In this document: positions 43,624 through 55,500 of the stretch, piece after piece
How positions within the stretch are numbered: the first letter of the stretch is position 1
Layout of the letters: every line of letters starts with the position of its first letter
NCBI GenBank assembly: GCA_033557465.1
Contig: CM066035.1
Location: 923,886,522-923,950,521 of the forward strand
DNA length: 64,000 nucleotides
Source: Ichthyophis bannanicus
Lineage: Eukaryota; Chordata; Amphibia; Gymnophiona; Ichthyophiidae
Reading direction: 5' to 3'
The notes under the pieces: model-generated
What the model was told of the DNA's origin: nothing
The model's database searches: none
The model's input: only the letters and a program-made list of their open reading frames with translations
Made by a program: the position numbers and the translations under genes

Positions 43624-43840
43624 TGTGGTAGGCGAAGGCCTATGATCCACGCTGATTGAAGCAGGCAGGCAGGCAGGCCTAAGCAGCTTGACCTGTAAAT
43701 GAAGCCTGTGGTTAGGCCCAGAGGAATGAACCCCCCCCCCCCCATATTGCCTCCATAGAATTGAAACTTAACTCAGCTTAACTGAATATAGCTAAGCAGA
43801 AACGAAACTTAGAAAAGACAGTAAACAATTTTAATTAATA
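43624..43840 (+). repeat. ERV-D 5' LTR, first part
   Basis: TGTGGTAGGCGAAGG... up to TTAATTAATA, where ERV-E begins. It matches 58595-58803 of the 3' LTR. Confidence 0.93.
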
Positions 43841-44242
43841 TGAGGCAGCCATGAGGCTCTTACATAAAGTAATCAGCCTGCTATTTCAGTAGACACCCTT
43901 CCCCCACTCCAGGTCTGAGCACAGTATCCCCTAGCCCAGAAACCAAAAGACCAGAGCACACCGGTTTGGACAGGTCACCCAGGTACCTTCCCCAGGGGCT
44001 GCTGATTGGTGGACAAGAAATACCTGTGGCAAATGGGATTACAGAATGAGTTTGAAATTATACTGTATTTAAGGCATTGAAGGACGTCCCTCGGGGCTCA
44101 GACTTTTTTGTTGGAGGGAACCGGCTCTCTGTCTGATCCTGTGTGCACATTAAAGATCCTGTTTGCATTCCAGCCTGTCTGTGAGTTTTCCTTCTGTGGG
44201 TGAGTGATTGAATAAGAGCTTTTCACAGCGTTTGCTATAACA
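43841..44242 (+). repeat. ERV-E 5' LTR
   Basis: TGAGGCAGCC...GCTATAACA, 402 bp. ATTAAAGATCC may serve as the polyadenylation signal near 44149. Unrelated in sequence to the LTRs of ERV-A to D. Confidence 0.93.
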
Positions 44243-44245
44243 TTT

Positions 44246-44263
44246 TGGTGCATTGGCCAGGAA
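44246..44263 (+). other. ERV-E primer-binding site, tRNA-Gly type
   Basis: TGGTGCATTGGCCAGGAA. It matches the complement of the tRNA-Gly(GCC) 3' end at all but one base. Confidence 0.8.
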
Positions 44264-46050
44264 AAATTTAAAAGAAAAGCCTCTCTCTCATCACACCCAC
44301 AGTGGGAAGACTACTGCTTTTTGCAGGATCGGGGCCTCCACCAGTCAGGGACCGACCCCTCCAGGTGATTAACGATCCTTGGCGCCACGGGGCCCCTTTG
44401 TGCTCCGAAGGACTCTTTGACTTGTGTGGTCAGTCGGTCCCTGCGGCTGAATCCCCGATTGAAAACCGGCTGGATAGACTGGCATCCAAACTACCTGTCT
44501 GATCAGAGTTCTGGTGAGTACTGCTACTTTCTGTACTCTATCTGTGAGTCCTGGTAATTTCTGGGAACCTGTAGCGGCCCGATCAACCGCAACGAGTGGT
44601 CCTAATAGGGGCCTTAGTGGCCCTGAAACCATTGCTCGTCCTATCTGTATCTGAATCTGCTGTATCTGAATCTGAATAAGAAAAAGGGGGGGGGGGCGCT
44701 TGCTTGCGAGCGCCAGTAAATGACTGCAGTATAAATTTAACTTTGCCACCTCGGGCCCCTTAAAGGTATTTAAAGTGCAGCGCTGCCAAAGCTATTTAAA
44801 AAAATTGCCTAAAATATTAGTACTTAACCCCCTTAAGTGTGCCTTTCAAGAATAATTGCGCTGATCGCAATTCTCCGATGATCGGGGTGATTTATTTAGA
44901 GCCTTTGCCCCATGTGCTTTTAGTGCTGGGGGCTGCCATGTGCTTCTAGTGCTGGGGGCTTCTTTTGTGTTGCCATGTGCTTCTAGTGCTGGGGGCTTCT
45001 TTTGTATTGCCATGTGCTTCTCGTGTTGGGGGCTTTTTTGTGCTAGTGATCCTGGAGCTCCATCTAGTGGACATTAGAAAAATAGCTAGCTACTATTATC
45101 CTCATGGAAAAAGTTAAATCCTATGCTAGTGTGTGTAATGTGTAATGTGTAATGTGTATTTGTAACGTATTCGCTGCTGAGACGTCTCTGTTTTCTGTTT
45201 TCCCATTTTTCTTTTTCCCTTTGTGGTCCTGTGTGTTTTGTGCAACCAAACTCTGCCTGTTGCCTGGATTATATTGTATATTGTATTCCCAGAAGTGGGA
45301 TTGGAAAATTTACACTGAACATTGCATTCCTAGAATTGGGATTACAAGATTTGCACTGTAAATTGTGATTTTGCAAATTGTGATTAGAGCATGGGGTCCG
45401 GAGGCTGAATTGTGGTGGGGGAGTATCCGGACCAGCTTCCCTGTATAGATTCATGGCTGGCCCATGTGGTAAATGTGCTGTTATGTAAAAACCTTTAGTG
45501 TCTCTGTGTTTAGTTGTAACATTAGGGAAAGAAAGGTTTTGTCCAGACATTAGGTCTTTATATTTCAGGATTGATTTTGATACTCTATCAGTAAAAGGTG
45601 AAGTTATTGACGAGTCGCCCCTGTGTCCCCAAACAGTGAAAAACACCAGGTCTACTGATTGCAGGGAAGGGGACAGTTTGGAAAGGGGGGTGGGGTTTGC
45701 TGTGTGTGGACTGTAGTACTGGTATAGCAGTGAAGGAAGACAATTGCTTTGTTTGATGCATATCCAGTTTCATTGCTATGTTTCATGCATGATCAGTGGT
45801 CAGGGAACCAGGTGTTTTGGTCACACCTCTCAGCAGTGAGTGGGGGGTGATTGTAACTGCTGAGATAGTTTGCATAGCTATAGAAAGATACTGGGAGGAG
45901 TTCCTTCTTCTAGCAGATAAATGGAGGCACATTAGAGAGGACAAACAAAAAAAATCACCTAGGAGTCTTTCTCCTAGCAAACGCCACACCTAGTCTCCAA
46001 ACAATCCTCTGGTCATCAATTTAGATTGTAGAGTTTAAGCTTCTGGAACC
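44264..46050 (+). other. ERV-E leader region, non-coding
   Basis: It contains a splice-donor-like CTGGTGAGTACTG near 44511, a G-run near 44688, the tandem repeat at 44910-45044, a short GTGTAATGTGTAATGTGTAA run near 45135, and no long frame. Confidence 0.6.
44910..45044 (+). repeat. Tandem repeat in ERV-E leader
   Basis: About 3.5 copies of a unit of about 37 bases, each with CCATGTGCTTCTAGTGCTGG followed by GGGCTTCTTTTGT. The last copy has diverged. Confidence 0.85.
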
Positions 46051-46174
46051 ATGGGGGGTGCCTCCTTTGAGCATCCTCAAAATGTCTGAGCGGCATCTTG
46101 ACTGTGTAAGGCTGAAGAAGGACTGTCAAATTACTGTTAACAATACCTGTAGGGCAAAGCTGATGTGTGAAAAT
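46051..46174 (+). pseudogene. gag: ERV-E gag start remnant
   Basis: ATG 46051 encodes MGGASFEHPQNV and then stops, matching the MGGA start of the other gags. In a neighbouring frame the next part reads HLDCVRLKK and then CRAKLMCEN, which resembles the matrix pattern LECMIKYFNK and SRLQLLCTRE of ERV-D in the same order. A diverged, frameshifted matrix start is the best reading, but the match is weak. Confidence 0.45.
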
Positions 46175-48640
46175 TAGCTGCAACACATTTGTTAGAACTT
46201 AAAAGGGGAGGGAAAATCCTTATAAGATTATGAAGAAATGAAGATTTTTTTACTTGTCTTTTTAAAGCCTGAATTTTATCTCTGGTACATATACTTGGTT
46301 TTGACTGCATATACAAAATTAAAAATTAAAAGGGATTTTATATCCTGTGGCAAGCACCTCATAGAGGGTTTTCAGATCAGTTTGATGCCAGTCTCAGGTA
46401 TTATTAGGTTTTAAATTAAATGTGAAAAGTACATTTAATTTATTGGGAAGATGGAACTGAGTTCCCAGAAAAATATGGAAATATTTGTAAAGTTATTTAC
46501 AAATATAACAATAACATTAACATGAGTTGATTGGACAAAACCAAATCTTGCTTGTCAGCAATGATCCAGGAGAGGTTTAAAAAAGAATGAGAGAAAAGAA
46601 ACAATACTAAGTTTTTAAACAATTGTTTAGTGTTCCTTAGCAGCCTTGCCAAATAAGGATACATTAGTATGGTATAAAAACATGAAAGGGACCTACGTAT
46701 GTGGTTGGTGGAATGATGCATGTAATGGGGGAATATGTGGTTGGTGGAATGATGCAGGTGATGGGGGAGTGTTCTGAGGGATGAAGTGGGATATTAAGAG
46801 GAAGGACTCTGATAGACAGTAAACTGATGAAGGTAATTCAATGATGTGAAGTGATGTATCTGGCTAATGAATATGTAAACAAAAAAAATGATGAGCACTT
46901 TATTCAACTATGCCATCTCCAGAATATTCAATTTAGGAATTCATCTAGGCCCCAACACATACTCAATAATTGGAAATGGACACCTGGAGAAAGGCTAGGT
47001 GCACCCTGATGGGTTTTGGAGGACCTACACTGGCCATGTGGTACTTCCAGATGCTTTTTTGCCTCCTTTTTGCCTCTGCATGTCCTGGCCAGACATGCAT
47101 GGGCAAAGGGGGAGCATGTAAAGGTCAGTCAAGGGCATAATGGAATGTTCACTACCAGCAAGTGAATCTCCAGTGACAGAGAGACAAGAAGTTAATCAAA
47201 CTGCCAGATAAAAATTGACACCATACGAGATAGTTACTGATAGACTATTGAAAGCTTAAACAGCAATATTTGTAGGATGTGATCTTGGTAAATGTGGAGG
47301 AAGTTAAGTTTATTTCATTGTGAAATCTAATCCAGCATATTTAGTTTTTTTTTCATTCAATATTGGTGCTGCTTTTCTGAATAAGGCCTGGAGCCATGTC
47401 ACCAATTGCAATCCAGAGAGTTCAGCAGAGGTAAGTGGCCGGGGTCCAGATGGAGCAGACCATCCCGAGAACTCAGAGCTGCCCACCGCTGAGATGTGTG
47501 AAGGAGTCCCTATCTGGATCAGTGTGTCACATTGAAAACGGGCCAGGGTGTCTGCCTATGAGAATGAGAGGTTCAAATTTTGAGAGAGACAGAACTTGAA
47601 CTTCAGAGAAAGGTGAAGCACACTGCGAGGTCCTGGGGAACTGCTGAGAGGCAGGAAAAAGAACTGTTGGACTGACTGGGGGGGGGGGTTTGGGGGCTTC
47701 TGTGAATGATTGTATTGTTATCCTTTTATTATTGTTTTCTTAGAAAGTAACTGAAATCTACAAGCCATTTCGGCTTCAGCAACTGCAATGCCCACACCAG
47801 CTCAAGTTTTTGCTGTACTATTCTCAGAACTTTATTTATCACATTATTAAGCACTGCTGCTTTTGACATACTTTCATGTTATGTGTTTTCAATATTATTG
47901 ACCAGCTGCAAGAAAATGATGTTACAATGTATGTTGTCTCTAGGGAACAGTACCAGAAGCTGCTTTTCTGATGACCCCTATCTGTCTCAATATCTGTCTC
48001 AAATGGTTGCTTGTCCATTGCCCTTAGTGGGATTACCTTTGCCCCATAAACAAGAAAAGAAAAAGAAAAATTGGGAATGAAGGGAAATTGGCTGATAGGT
48101 ATGTCTAGTATGGCTGCATCCTTGCCTGAGGCTGTAATACATTATGATGACAAGGAAAAAGCATGTGGGCTAAGAAAATGGGTACCCAGAGCCCAGCACA
48201 ACAAGAGTAAAGCCAGGGGGAACCATACTCTGAACAGAAGTGCACAGAGAATGGACCTAGCTAAGAAACAGGTCAGGCCTGAAAGTGCACAGAAAATGGA
48301 CCCAGCACAAGAAAAGACATGCCAGGCCTGAACAGGTTAAACAGGCCTGAGCAAGCTGGGCAAGCCTGGACAAGTTAAACAGGCCAAACAAAGCTGGTGA
48401 TACAAAGTACTCATATGCCCTGAAGACTACAGTGCCAGTGATTAATGAAGCAAAGGGAATGGCAGGGTGCAGCCAAAATGACTCAACACTAGCAAGAATA
48501 AAAGCCATTAATATGCTGATAAGGGTGGATCCCAGGGAAAGAGCCTTTGCCCCAAAGGAAAGAGGCCTCTGCAGACTTTTTGCACACGGCCCTCCTTTGT
48601 CCCAAAGGAAAGAGGCCTCTGCAGGCCCTGCAACCTTTTA
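46175..48640 (+). other. ERV-E interior of unknown origin
   Basis: No pol or capsid motif is found. 46690-46760 has a short repeat (GGTTGGTGGAATGATGCA). 48240-48400 has repeated CAGGCCTGA/AAGCTGG words. 48540-48625 has a near-duplicate block around CCCAAAGGAAAGAGGCCTCT. A GAGGTAAGTGG splice-donor-like site is near 47428. The origin could be captured host sequence or decayed viral sequence. Confidence 0.5.
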
Positions 48641-49049
48641 CAGTCAGAACAGCAACTTGTGCACACGGAACAAAAGCTTTTGTGCAGGAGTTGCTATAGA
48701 GGGTATAGGGTGTGTGTTGTTTTGAACTCACTGATGCAAGTGTTTCCATTGAACACTCTATCCAAGATCTAGGTGATCTAGTTAATCATGTTGCTGACCC
48801 GTCCATGGGTCCTGGGTGGTTTATGAAGTGGTTCAGTTGGCCAGGGGGACTAAAAATCCCAGTGGTAGGGGTTCTTTTTATTTACTGCTATGTGCCATTC
48901 TGCCATGTTGTATCCCCATTCTTTACCGCTTCATTATCACCACCCTTGACACCCTGGTAGAACGCAAGGCGATTGCCAATGTCATGGCCCTGACCCAATA
49001 CACCCCTCTGCGGCTTGCCTCCAGTAATGCAGCCCTCAACCGCCTCTAG
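48641..49049 (+). pseudogene. env: ERV-E env TM C-terminal remnant
   Basis: From about 48700 the reading ELTDASVSIEHSIQDLGDLV fits the TM segment after the cysteine motif. WFMKWFSWPGG precedes the membrane span, as NWFANLFSWLGG does in ERV-C. After a shift near 48880, LLLCAILPCCIPILYRF and then TTLDTLVERKAIANVMAL match the ERV-C tail (NTVEWKTATRIMAL). It ends at TAG 49047-49049, just before the polypurine tract AAAAAGGGGGGAA (49067-49079). Confidence 0.8.
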
Positions 49050-49079
49050 CAGTTGAGGTCTCACTTAAAAAGGGGGGAA

Positions 49080-49481
49080 TGAGGCAGCCATGAGGCTCTT
49101 ACATAAAGTAATCAGCCTGCTATTTCAGTAGACACCCTTCCCCCACTCCAGGTCTGAGCACAGTATCCCCTAGCCCAGAAACCAAAAGACCAGAGCACAC
49201 CGGTTTGGACAGGTCACCCAGGTACCTTCCCCAGGGGCTGCTGATTGGTGGACAAGAAATACCTGTGGCAAATGGGATTACAGAATGAGTTTGAAATTAT
49301 ACTGTATTTAAGGCATTGAAGGACGTCCCTCGGGGCTCAGACTTTTTTGTTGGAGGGAACCGGCTCTCTGTCTGATCCTGTGTGCACATTAAAGATCCTG
49401 TTTGCATTACAGCCTGTCTGTGAGTTTTCCTTCTGTGGGTGAGTGATTGAATAAGAGCTTTTCACAGCGTTTGCTATAACA
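49080..49481 (+). repeat. ERV-E 3' LTR
   Basis: 402 bp, with one mismatch to the 5' copy. AATA follows at 49482-49485. Confidence 0.93.
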
Positions 49482-49485
49482 AATA

Positions 49486-49919
49486 CTGATAAGATGTGTG
49501 AAGCTTCTATGGAATTAATTAACTCTGTTGAGAGAGAGGTTACAGTGCCCTGCTTTCCCACATATTCCAGCTGGTTAGCGACCTTGGAGGAGAAAAGTAT
49601 CAAAGTTGGAAGAACTGACCATTGTAATTGGGACTGTAAGGGGGGGGAAGCAGGTGCTGAGCCCAGTCAAAGGTCTTCATTGGATGACTACGTAACGGTA
49701 CCGGGACCAATAGAAGGTGTAAGAAGGGTTACCGGGACCAATGAAAAGTTTGTCTATGTCTAGAATGGGAAAGAACGGTATAAAAGTTGTTGTTTTGCTA
49801 GAAACCATTGCTCAGCCATTTTGAATGTGATTCTGCTTGAGTCTTGTGCACAAATAAATGATTTGGACCTTCTGAACAGACTCCTGGTATTATTGGATTG
49901 TTTGCGCTCTGCTGCTATA
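49486..49919 (+). repeat. ERV-D 5' LTR, second part
   Basis: It resumes with CTGATAAGATGTG. TATAAAAG is at 49779-49786 and AATAAA at 49853-49858. It ends CTGCTATA, where the 3' LTR has CTGCTACA. Confidence 0.93.
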
Positions 49920-49925
49920 GATTCT

Positions 49926-49943
49926 TGGTGCGTTGGCCGGGAA
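49926..49943 (+). other. ERV-D primer-binding site, tRNA-Gly
   Basis: TGGTGCGTTGGCCGGGAA, identical to ERV-B and C. Confidence 0.9.
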
Positions 49944-50460
49944 GTGTGGTTAGTAGAGGGTATACGGGGCAATATACCACGACTTTCCGCCTCTACAGGT
50001 TTGGTCCTGTCGGGATCGTGCCCTCCCGACGTGGGCTTAGCTCCCAGGCGCCACCGGTCCAGTTGCATCGGAGGGAGTTGGGCCAGGCCTCTGCCGGTGC
50101 CGGACCCAGATGGAACCAACACCTCGAACCCGTGAGGGGAGTCCGAGGTCCAACTCATGCGCTTGCTCGGGAACGGGGACCGGATCCGGTGAGTATAGTT
50201 TTGATTTGGTATGTCTAGACAGATGAGTCAGAGCAGAACTGCTGTTTGAATTTTGAAACTTGGAATTTGATATTTGGTAAGAGAGTTTGATCACCTCTCA
50301 AGACGGTCCGACTAACCCCGCAGGAGTATGCGCGGGGTGAAACCATCGTCTTTTTGATTTTGATTTCGGAATTTGATATAGCCTAGTCAGCAGAGACAGG
50401 ATTGGGCTGTTTTTTGGGATACGTTGCTAGCATGATTGTGTGAATGAAGTGTGAATGAGA

Positions 50461-50536
50461 GGTCTGGCAGCACGGACCAAGTGAAGGCGGACTTCTGAGT
50501 AACGCATTTCCTGGCCGGGCGACCGCGTCCAGGTCG
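50461..50536 (+). promoter_or_regulatory. ERV-D leader stem-loops
   Basis: GGTCT 50461-50465 with GGACC 50474-50478, and CGACC 50520-50524 with GGTCG 50532-50536. The splice donor GT lies upstream at 50189. Confidence 0.5.
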
Positions 50537-50668
50537 TAAAAAGGAGGAAGCGACCGTTGTCTTGTCTTGTTATTTGTTTCCCTTAAATGTTTCTAGGGCC
50601 GTGAGGACCCCTTACCCATGGTCCGCCCCCCTTTTCCCTTCTGTTTGTCGTTGCGCGCACACATCGAT

Positions 50669-52519
50669 ATGGGAGGGGCGGGGTCTACTAGCCACACTCC
50701 GTTAGAATGTATGATCAAGTATTTTAATAAAGGATATTCAGGAGATTATGGAGTAAAAATGACTGCCTCACGATTACAGCTTTTGTGTACTAGGGAGTGG
50801 CCCATCATAGACCCCATGTGGCCCCGAGATGGAATGTTTAGCATAGGAATTGTTCAGTCAGTTCATCGGAAGGTGCGAGCAGCGCACCCCGACCAGTACC
50901 CATATATAGATTCTTGGTTAAGTATTTGTGAGAATCCGCCCCCTTGGGCACAGCGCTGTTATGAAGAACAGTGCAGGATATTGTTAGCATTAAAAGACCA
51001 GGCCCAGAAGACAGGGACAGCTGAGAAACCCAGTCAGAAGCCTGTTCTGGTAGATCCTGAGTCTCCGGGAGTTGTAACTAGACAGCCCCGAGCCCAGCGC
51101 CCAGTAAGAGTACCTCCACGTCCTGCGCCAGCACCGCAGCAACAGCGAGACCCATCTCCAGAACCACCCCCAGAGGGGCAGATAGATGATCCCCCTCTTA
51201 ACGAGGATACTGGCTCGCCTGAGACTGAAGAGAAGGATGAGTCAGAGCAAGAAGAAGAGGAAGTGTCCTCTCAGGGCGAGACTGATAGCGTACAATCAGT
51301 TGGCAGCGCAAGCTCATCTGTAACAAGCGAAGCATCCCAGACTAAGCGCACTGTGAGACAGAAAGCCCCCATCAAGAAAGTTTCTATTAAGCTACAAAAA
51401 GCTTCTGTCAAGAAACTGATGCCACTACGGCAAGTCCCGGGAATGCCCGTGCGAAATGAGAATGACCAGATAGTAGCGGGACCCCTAAGTCTAGTATATG
51501 TGCCTTTCTCTACTACTGATTTGCTGAATTGGAAATTGCATTATGCTTCCTACACTGACAAGCCCCAAGAATTAACAGAATTGATGCATACTATTATGGA
51601 AACTCACCAACCCACCTGGTCAGATTGCCATCAGCTCCTGTCTACCTTATTTACTACTGAGGAGCGGACACGAATTAAGCGAGCAGCTATTGATTGGCTA
51701 GCAGATAATCCCCTGGCAGAGGGAGGGGAAGGAGCAGGAATAGACAATCGCGAAGCAGCTAAAAGAGAATTCCCTAATGAAGACCCCCAGTGGGATCCGA
51801 ATACTGATAGAGGGTCCAGAGCTCTATCACGGTTTCGCCAAGGCCTTATGCAAGGTCTGCGAAAGGGGGGTCAGAAAGCTATGAATCTCTCTAAAGTGAC
51901 CGAAGTTAATCAGGGCATAGACGAAAGCCCAGCAGTATTTTATGAAAGATTGTCTGAAGCATACAGGATGTATGCTCCCTATGACCCAGATGCACCAGGA
52001 AGCCTATGCATGGTGAATGCTGCTTTTGTAAACCAGTCACAACCAGATATTAGACGTAAGCTACAGAAATTAGAAGGGTTTGCGGGCATGAATGCAACAC
52101 AGTTACTGGAAGTCGTTCATAAAGTGTTTGTGAATCGTGATAATGAAAGACAGAGAGAAAGTGATCGAAGGATGAAGAAGAAAGCATATTTTTTGGCTGC
52201 GGCCATAGTGGAACAGAAAAGGGGAAGTGTCCCTAGTCGAAGCAGCAGAGGAAGAGGGCGGGGCCGAGGAGATGACCGGCCCCCATTAGGCGCGAACCAA
52301 TGCGCTTATTGCAGGGAAGAAGGACATTGGAGAAGTGCATGCCCGCGACTCGAAGAGGCCTCTCAGGATGAAGGGGAACACGCCCCTTGGAGGGAAAGGG
52401 AGAGAGGCCGACCCCAGAACCGCAGAGGAACCAATCGAGAACAATCTCAACGAGAACGAACGGAGGTCATACAGGGAGTGGCAGCCGCAACAGCCTATGA
52501 TTTAGATGAAGCAGATTAG
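50669..52519 (+). CDS. gag: ERV-D gag polyprotein, intact frame
   Basis: 616 residues from ATG 50669 (MGGAG, myristoylation-type start) to TAG 52517-52519. The frame is open upstream to 50618, with a PPFPFCLSLRAHID leader conserved with ERV-C. Order: matrix (about 1-110), an acidic Pro/Ser/Glu-rich linker (about 120-240), capsid (PLRQVPGMPVRN, PFSTTDLLNWKLHYASYT, THQPTWSDCHQLLSTLFTTE, about 250-480), then nucleocapsid with basic RMKKKAYFLAAAIVEQKRG and one zinc knuckle CAYCREEGHWRSAC. No obvious PTAP or PPxY late motif is seen, unlike ERV-B. It is the only undamaged gag in the window. Gag assembles virus particles at the membrane. Confidence 0.95.
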   Translation: MGGAGSTSHTPLECMIKYFNKGYSGDYGVKMTASRLQLLCTREWPIIDPMWPRDGMFSIGIVQSVHRKVRAAHPDQYPYIDSWLSICENPPPWAQRCYEEQCRILLALKDQAQKTGTAEKPSQKPVLVDPESPGVVTRQPRAQRPVRVPPRPAPAPQQQRDPSPEPPPEGQIDDPPLNEDTGSPETEEKDESEQEEEEVSSQGETDSVQSVGSASSSVTSEASQTKRTVRQKAPIKKVSIKLQKASVKKLMPLRQVPGMPVRNENDQIVAGPLSLVYVPFSTTDLLNWKLHYASYTDKPQELTELMHTIMETHQPTWSDCHQLLSTLFTTEERTRIKRAAIDWLADNPLAEGGEGAGIDNREAAKREFPNEDPQWDPNTDRGSRALSRFRQGLMQGLRKGGQKAMNLSKVTEVNQGIDESPAVFYERLSEAYRMYAPYDPDAPGSLCMVNAAFVNQSQPDIRRKLQKLEGFAGMNATQLLEVVHKVFVNRDNERQRESDRRMKKKAYFLAAAIVEQKRGSVPSRSSRGRGRGRGDDRPPLGANQCAYCREEGHWRSACPRLEEASQDEGEHAPWRERERGRPQNRRGTNREQSQRERTEVIQGVAAATAYDLDEAD

Positions 52520-55500
52520 GACAGACCGGGCTCCGAATTCGCTTTAGGTCTCCAGGAGCCTATGGTCAGTATACAAATAGGAGACCAATTCATGGACTTT
52601 ATGGTTGATACTGGAGCAGAACACTCTGTAGTAGATAAACAAATAGCCCCTTTTTCTACAAGAGCAGTCACCATTGTGGGAGCGACTGGTGCTAAAGCCA
52701 CAAAGCCTTTTCTTCAAAACCGCATATGTAATTTAGGAGGACAACAAATAACACACCAATTCCTCTACATGCCCGAGTGCCCGGTGCCATTACTGGGACG
52801 AGATATGCTAGCCAAGCTGCAGGCCCAAATATCCTTTACTGAGAAAGGAGAAATGCAAATGACAGTAAATTCAAAACCTGCTGGACTAATGGTGCTTACT
52901 GTTCCCCGAGAAGAAGAATGGAGATATTATAGTACCAAGCCAGTTGTTGATACCTATTTCGAACCTACTCTGAAAAGCATTGACGCCCCTCCTGGAGTAT
53001 GGGCAGAGGGCAATCCACCAGGCCTGGCCAAACATATAGCTCCAGTAATTGTGAATCTTAAGCCTAGTGCAGAACCAGTACATGTCAAGCAATACCCACT
53101 TCCAAGAGCAGCAATTGAAGGCATCCATCGCCACTTGTTGAGACTACTGGAGTATGGCCTACTTAAAGTATGTCAGTCACCATGGAACACTCCTCTCTTG
53201 CCAGTGAAGAAGCCTGGGACAGGTGACTACCGCCCAGTGCAAGACTTAAGGAGAGTGAATGAAGCAGCTGAAACCATACATCCAGTTGTGCCAAATCCCT
53301 ATACACTCCTAGGACTGATTCCTGCTGAAGCTACCCACTTTACTGTTTTGGATTTGAAAGATGCGTTCTTTTGCATAAGATTAGCCCCAATTAGCCAGTT
53401 GCTGTTTGCCTTTGAATGGCAGGACCCTGTCTCAGGAAGGCGGGGCCAACTCACTTGGACACGATTGCCTCAAGGATTCAAGAACTCACCTACCATTTTC
53501 AGTGCTGCACTGAACCAGGATCTTTCAAGTTATCCCGTGGCCCCTGAGAAAAGAGTACTCCTCCAATATGTGGATGACCTATTGGTAGCTGCTACATCGG
53601 AAAGTGAATGTATACAAGCCACTAATGACCTCTTGCAACTATTGGATGAAGCTGGATACAAAGTTTCCAGAGCAAAAGCACAGCTATGTCAAAAAGAAGT
53701 AAAATACTTGGGCTTTCGCCTGACTAAAGGAAGCCGACAATTGGGACGAGAAAGAAAAGAAGCAGCCGTGTGCAGTATCCCAACCCCAACTACCAGAAAG
53801 CAAGTCAGAGCCTTTCTGGGAGCAGCGGGGTACTGCCGGATATGGATACCTAACTTTGCTCAGATTGCCAAACCACTATATGAAGCCACCAAGGGAGAAG
53901 AAAAGTCGCCACTAGAGTGGGGACCTGAGCAAGACGCAGCTTTCAAGACCCTGAAGGAAAAATTGATGTCGTCACCAGCACTTGGGTTACCAGATGTTCA
54001 CAAGCCTTTCCAACTATTTGTGCATGAAATGCAAGGGAACGCTCTAGGCATGTTTACTCAGAAATTGGGATATTGGGAGCGACCCGTAGCATACCTATCG
54101 AAACAATTGGACACTGTGGCCAAAGGATGGCCACCATGTTTGAGAGCAGTTGCAGCTACAGCATTATTAGTGAGTGAAGCAGACAAACTCACCTTAGGAC
54201 AGAATCTACGCGTCACAGTACCACATGCGGTACTTGCCCTTATGGAACAAAAAGCAAATCATTGGCTCACCAATTCTCGAATGCTGAAATACCAAAGCAT
54301 GCTATGTGAAAATCCACAAATACAACTAGAAGTGAGCCATGCCTTGATCCCAGCCACACTGATACCAGTCAGCGAAGACCCTCCAGAGCATGACTGTATA
54401 GAAGTCATGGATACTGTATTCTCAAGTCGACCTGATCTGACAGACGTGCCCTTAGAGAATCCTGATCAGACCTATTTTGTGGATGGAAGCAGTCTCATCA
54501 TCAATGGATGACGCTGTGCCGGGTATGCAGTAGTCACCCGGGAGAAAGTCATTGAATCATCAGCTCTTGCATCAGGCACATCAGCCCAGAAAGCAGAATT
54601 GATAGCACTCACCAGAGCACTAGTATTGGGTGTGGGACTTCTGTTGAACGTATACACGGACTCAAAGTATGCCTTCACCACTTTGCATGCACATGGGGCT
54701 CTCTACAAAGAACGAGGGCTCATTACGTCGGGAGGCAAATCAATCAAATATGGCCCAGAAATATTGATGTTACTAGACGCAGTATGGGCCCCTACACGTG
54801 TGGCTGTCATACACTGCCGAGGACACCAAGCGGGAAAAGGAGAAGTTGCCCAAGGCAACAGATTGGCTGATGCTTCAGCACGTAAAGCAGCCATGACAGG
54901 CCAAATTTCACCACAAGCCATACCAATACAAGCAGCATTGTTTCCAGTACCCCTTAATTTATGGACACCATGATATACCACCAAAGAATTGGATTACTAC
55001 TGTAATAAAGAAGAGGGAGTGTTGAAAGATGGATGGATTGAGCTGCCACCACCCGAGGGCAGTCAACCCCCAGGACGAATAGTGATCCCTGAATTATTGG
55101 GACCAGCCTTTGTCAAGGCCTTTCATCAAGCCACACATTATGGGAAGAGTGCTATGGAGAAAGCACTTAAACCACATTTTTGTATCGCTCTATTGGGAGC
55201 CCTGTCAGCCTCAGTAGCCCGCCAGTGTCTAATTTGTGCCAAGAATAATGCCAAGCAGGGTCCCACGCCAGCACCCCGAGTTCAGCCAGGAGGTGTTACC
55301 CCCATGCACCACCTGCAAGTAGACTTTACCGAAATGCCAAAAGCTGGCGGATACCGTTACTTGTTAGTATTAGTCTGTACCTTCTCTGGGTGGGTGGAAG
55401 CCTTCCCCACCAGGACTGAAAAAGCCCGAGAAGTTACTAAAGTTTTGTTAAGAGAAATTATCCCCAGATTTGGAATTCCAGCAGTAATAGGGTCAGACAA

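Larger units (their letters stand above)
43841..49481 (+). mobile_element. ERV-E: young non-autonomous LTR element inside ERV-D 5' LTR
   Basis: 402-bp LTRs at 43841-44242 and 49080-49481 differ at one base by eye (CATTCCAG against CATTACAG). The target duplication AATA is at 43837-43840 and 49482-49485, and the empty site is in the ERV-D 3' LTR at about 58799. It has a tRNA-Gly type primer site and a polypurine tract but no pol. Only a gag-start scrap and an env TM tail are recognisable in 4.8 kb of interior, so it must have been copied by proteins from another element. Confidence 0.93.

Noticed and set aside
44302..44502. Short open frame after the ERV-E primer site as a gene
   Set aside because: It lies in the leader, has no resemblance to any gag start, and a better gag-type start (MGGA) is at 46051.
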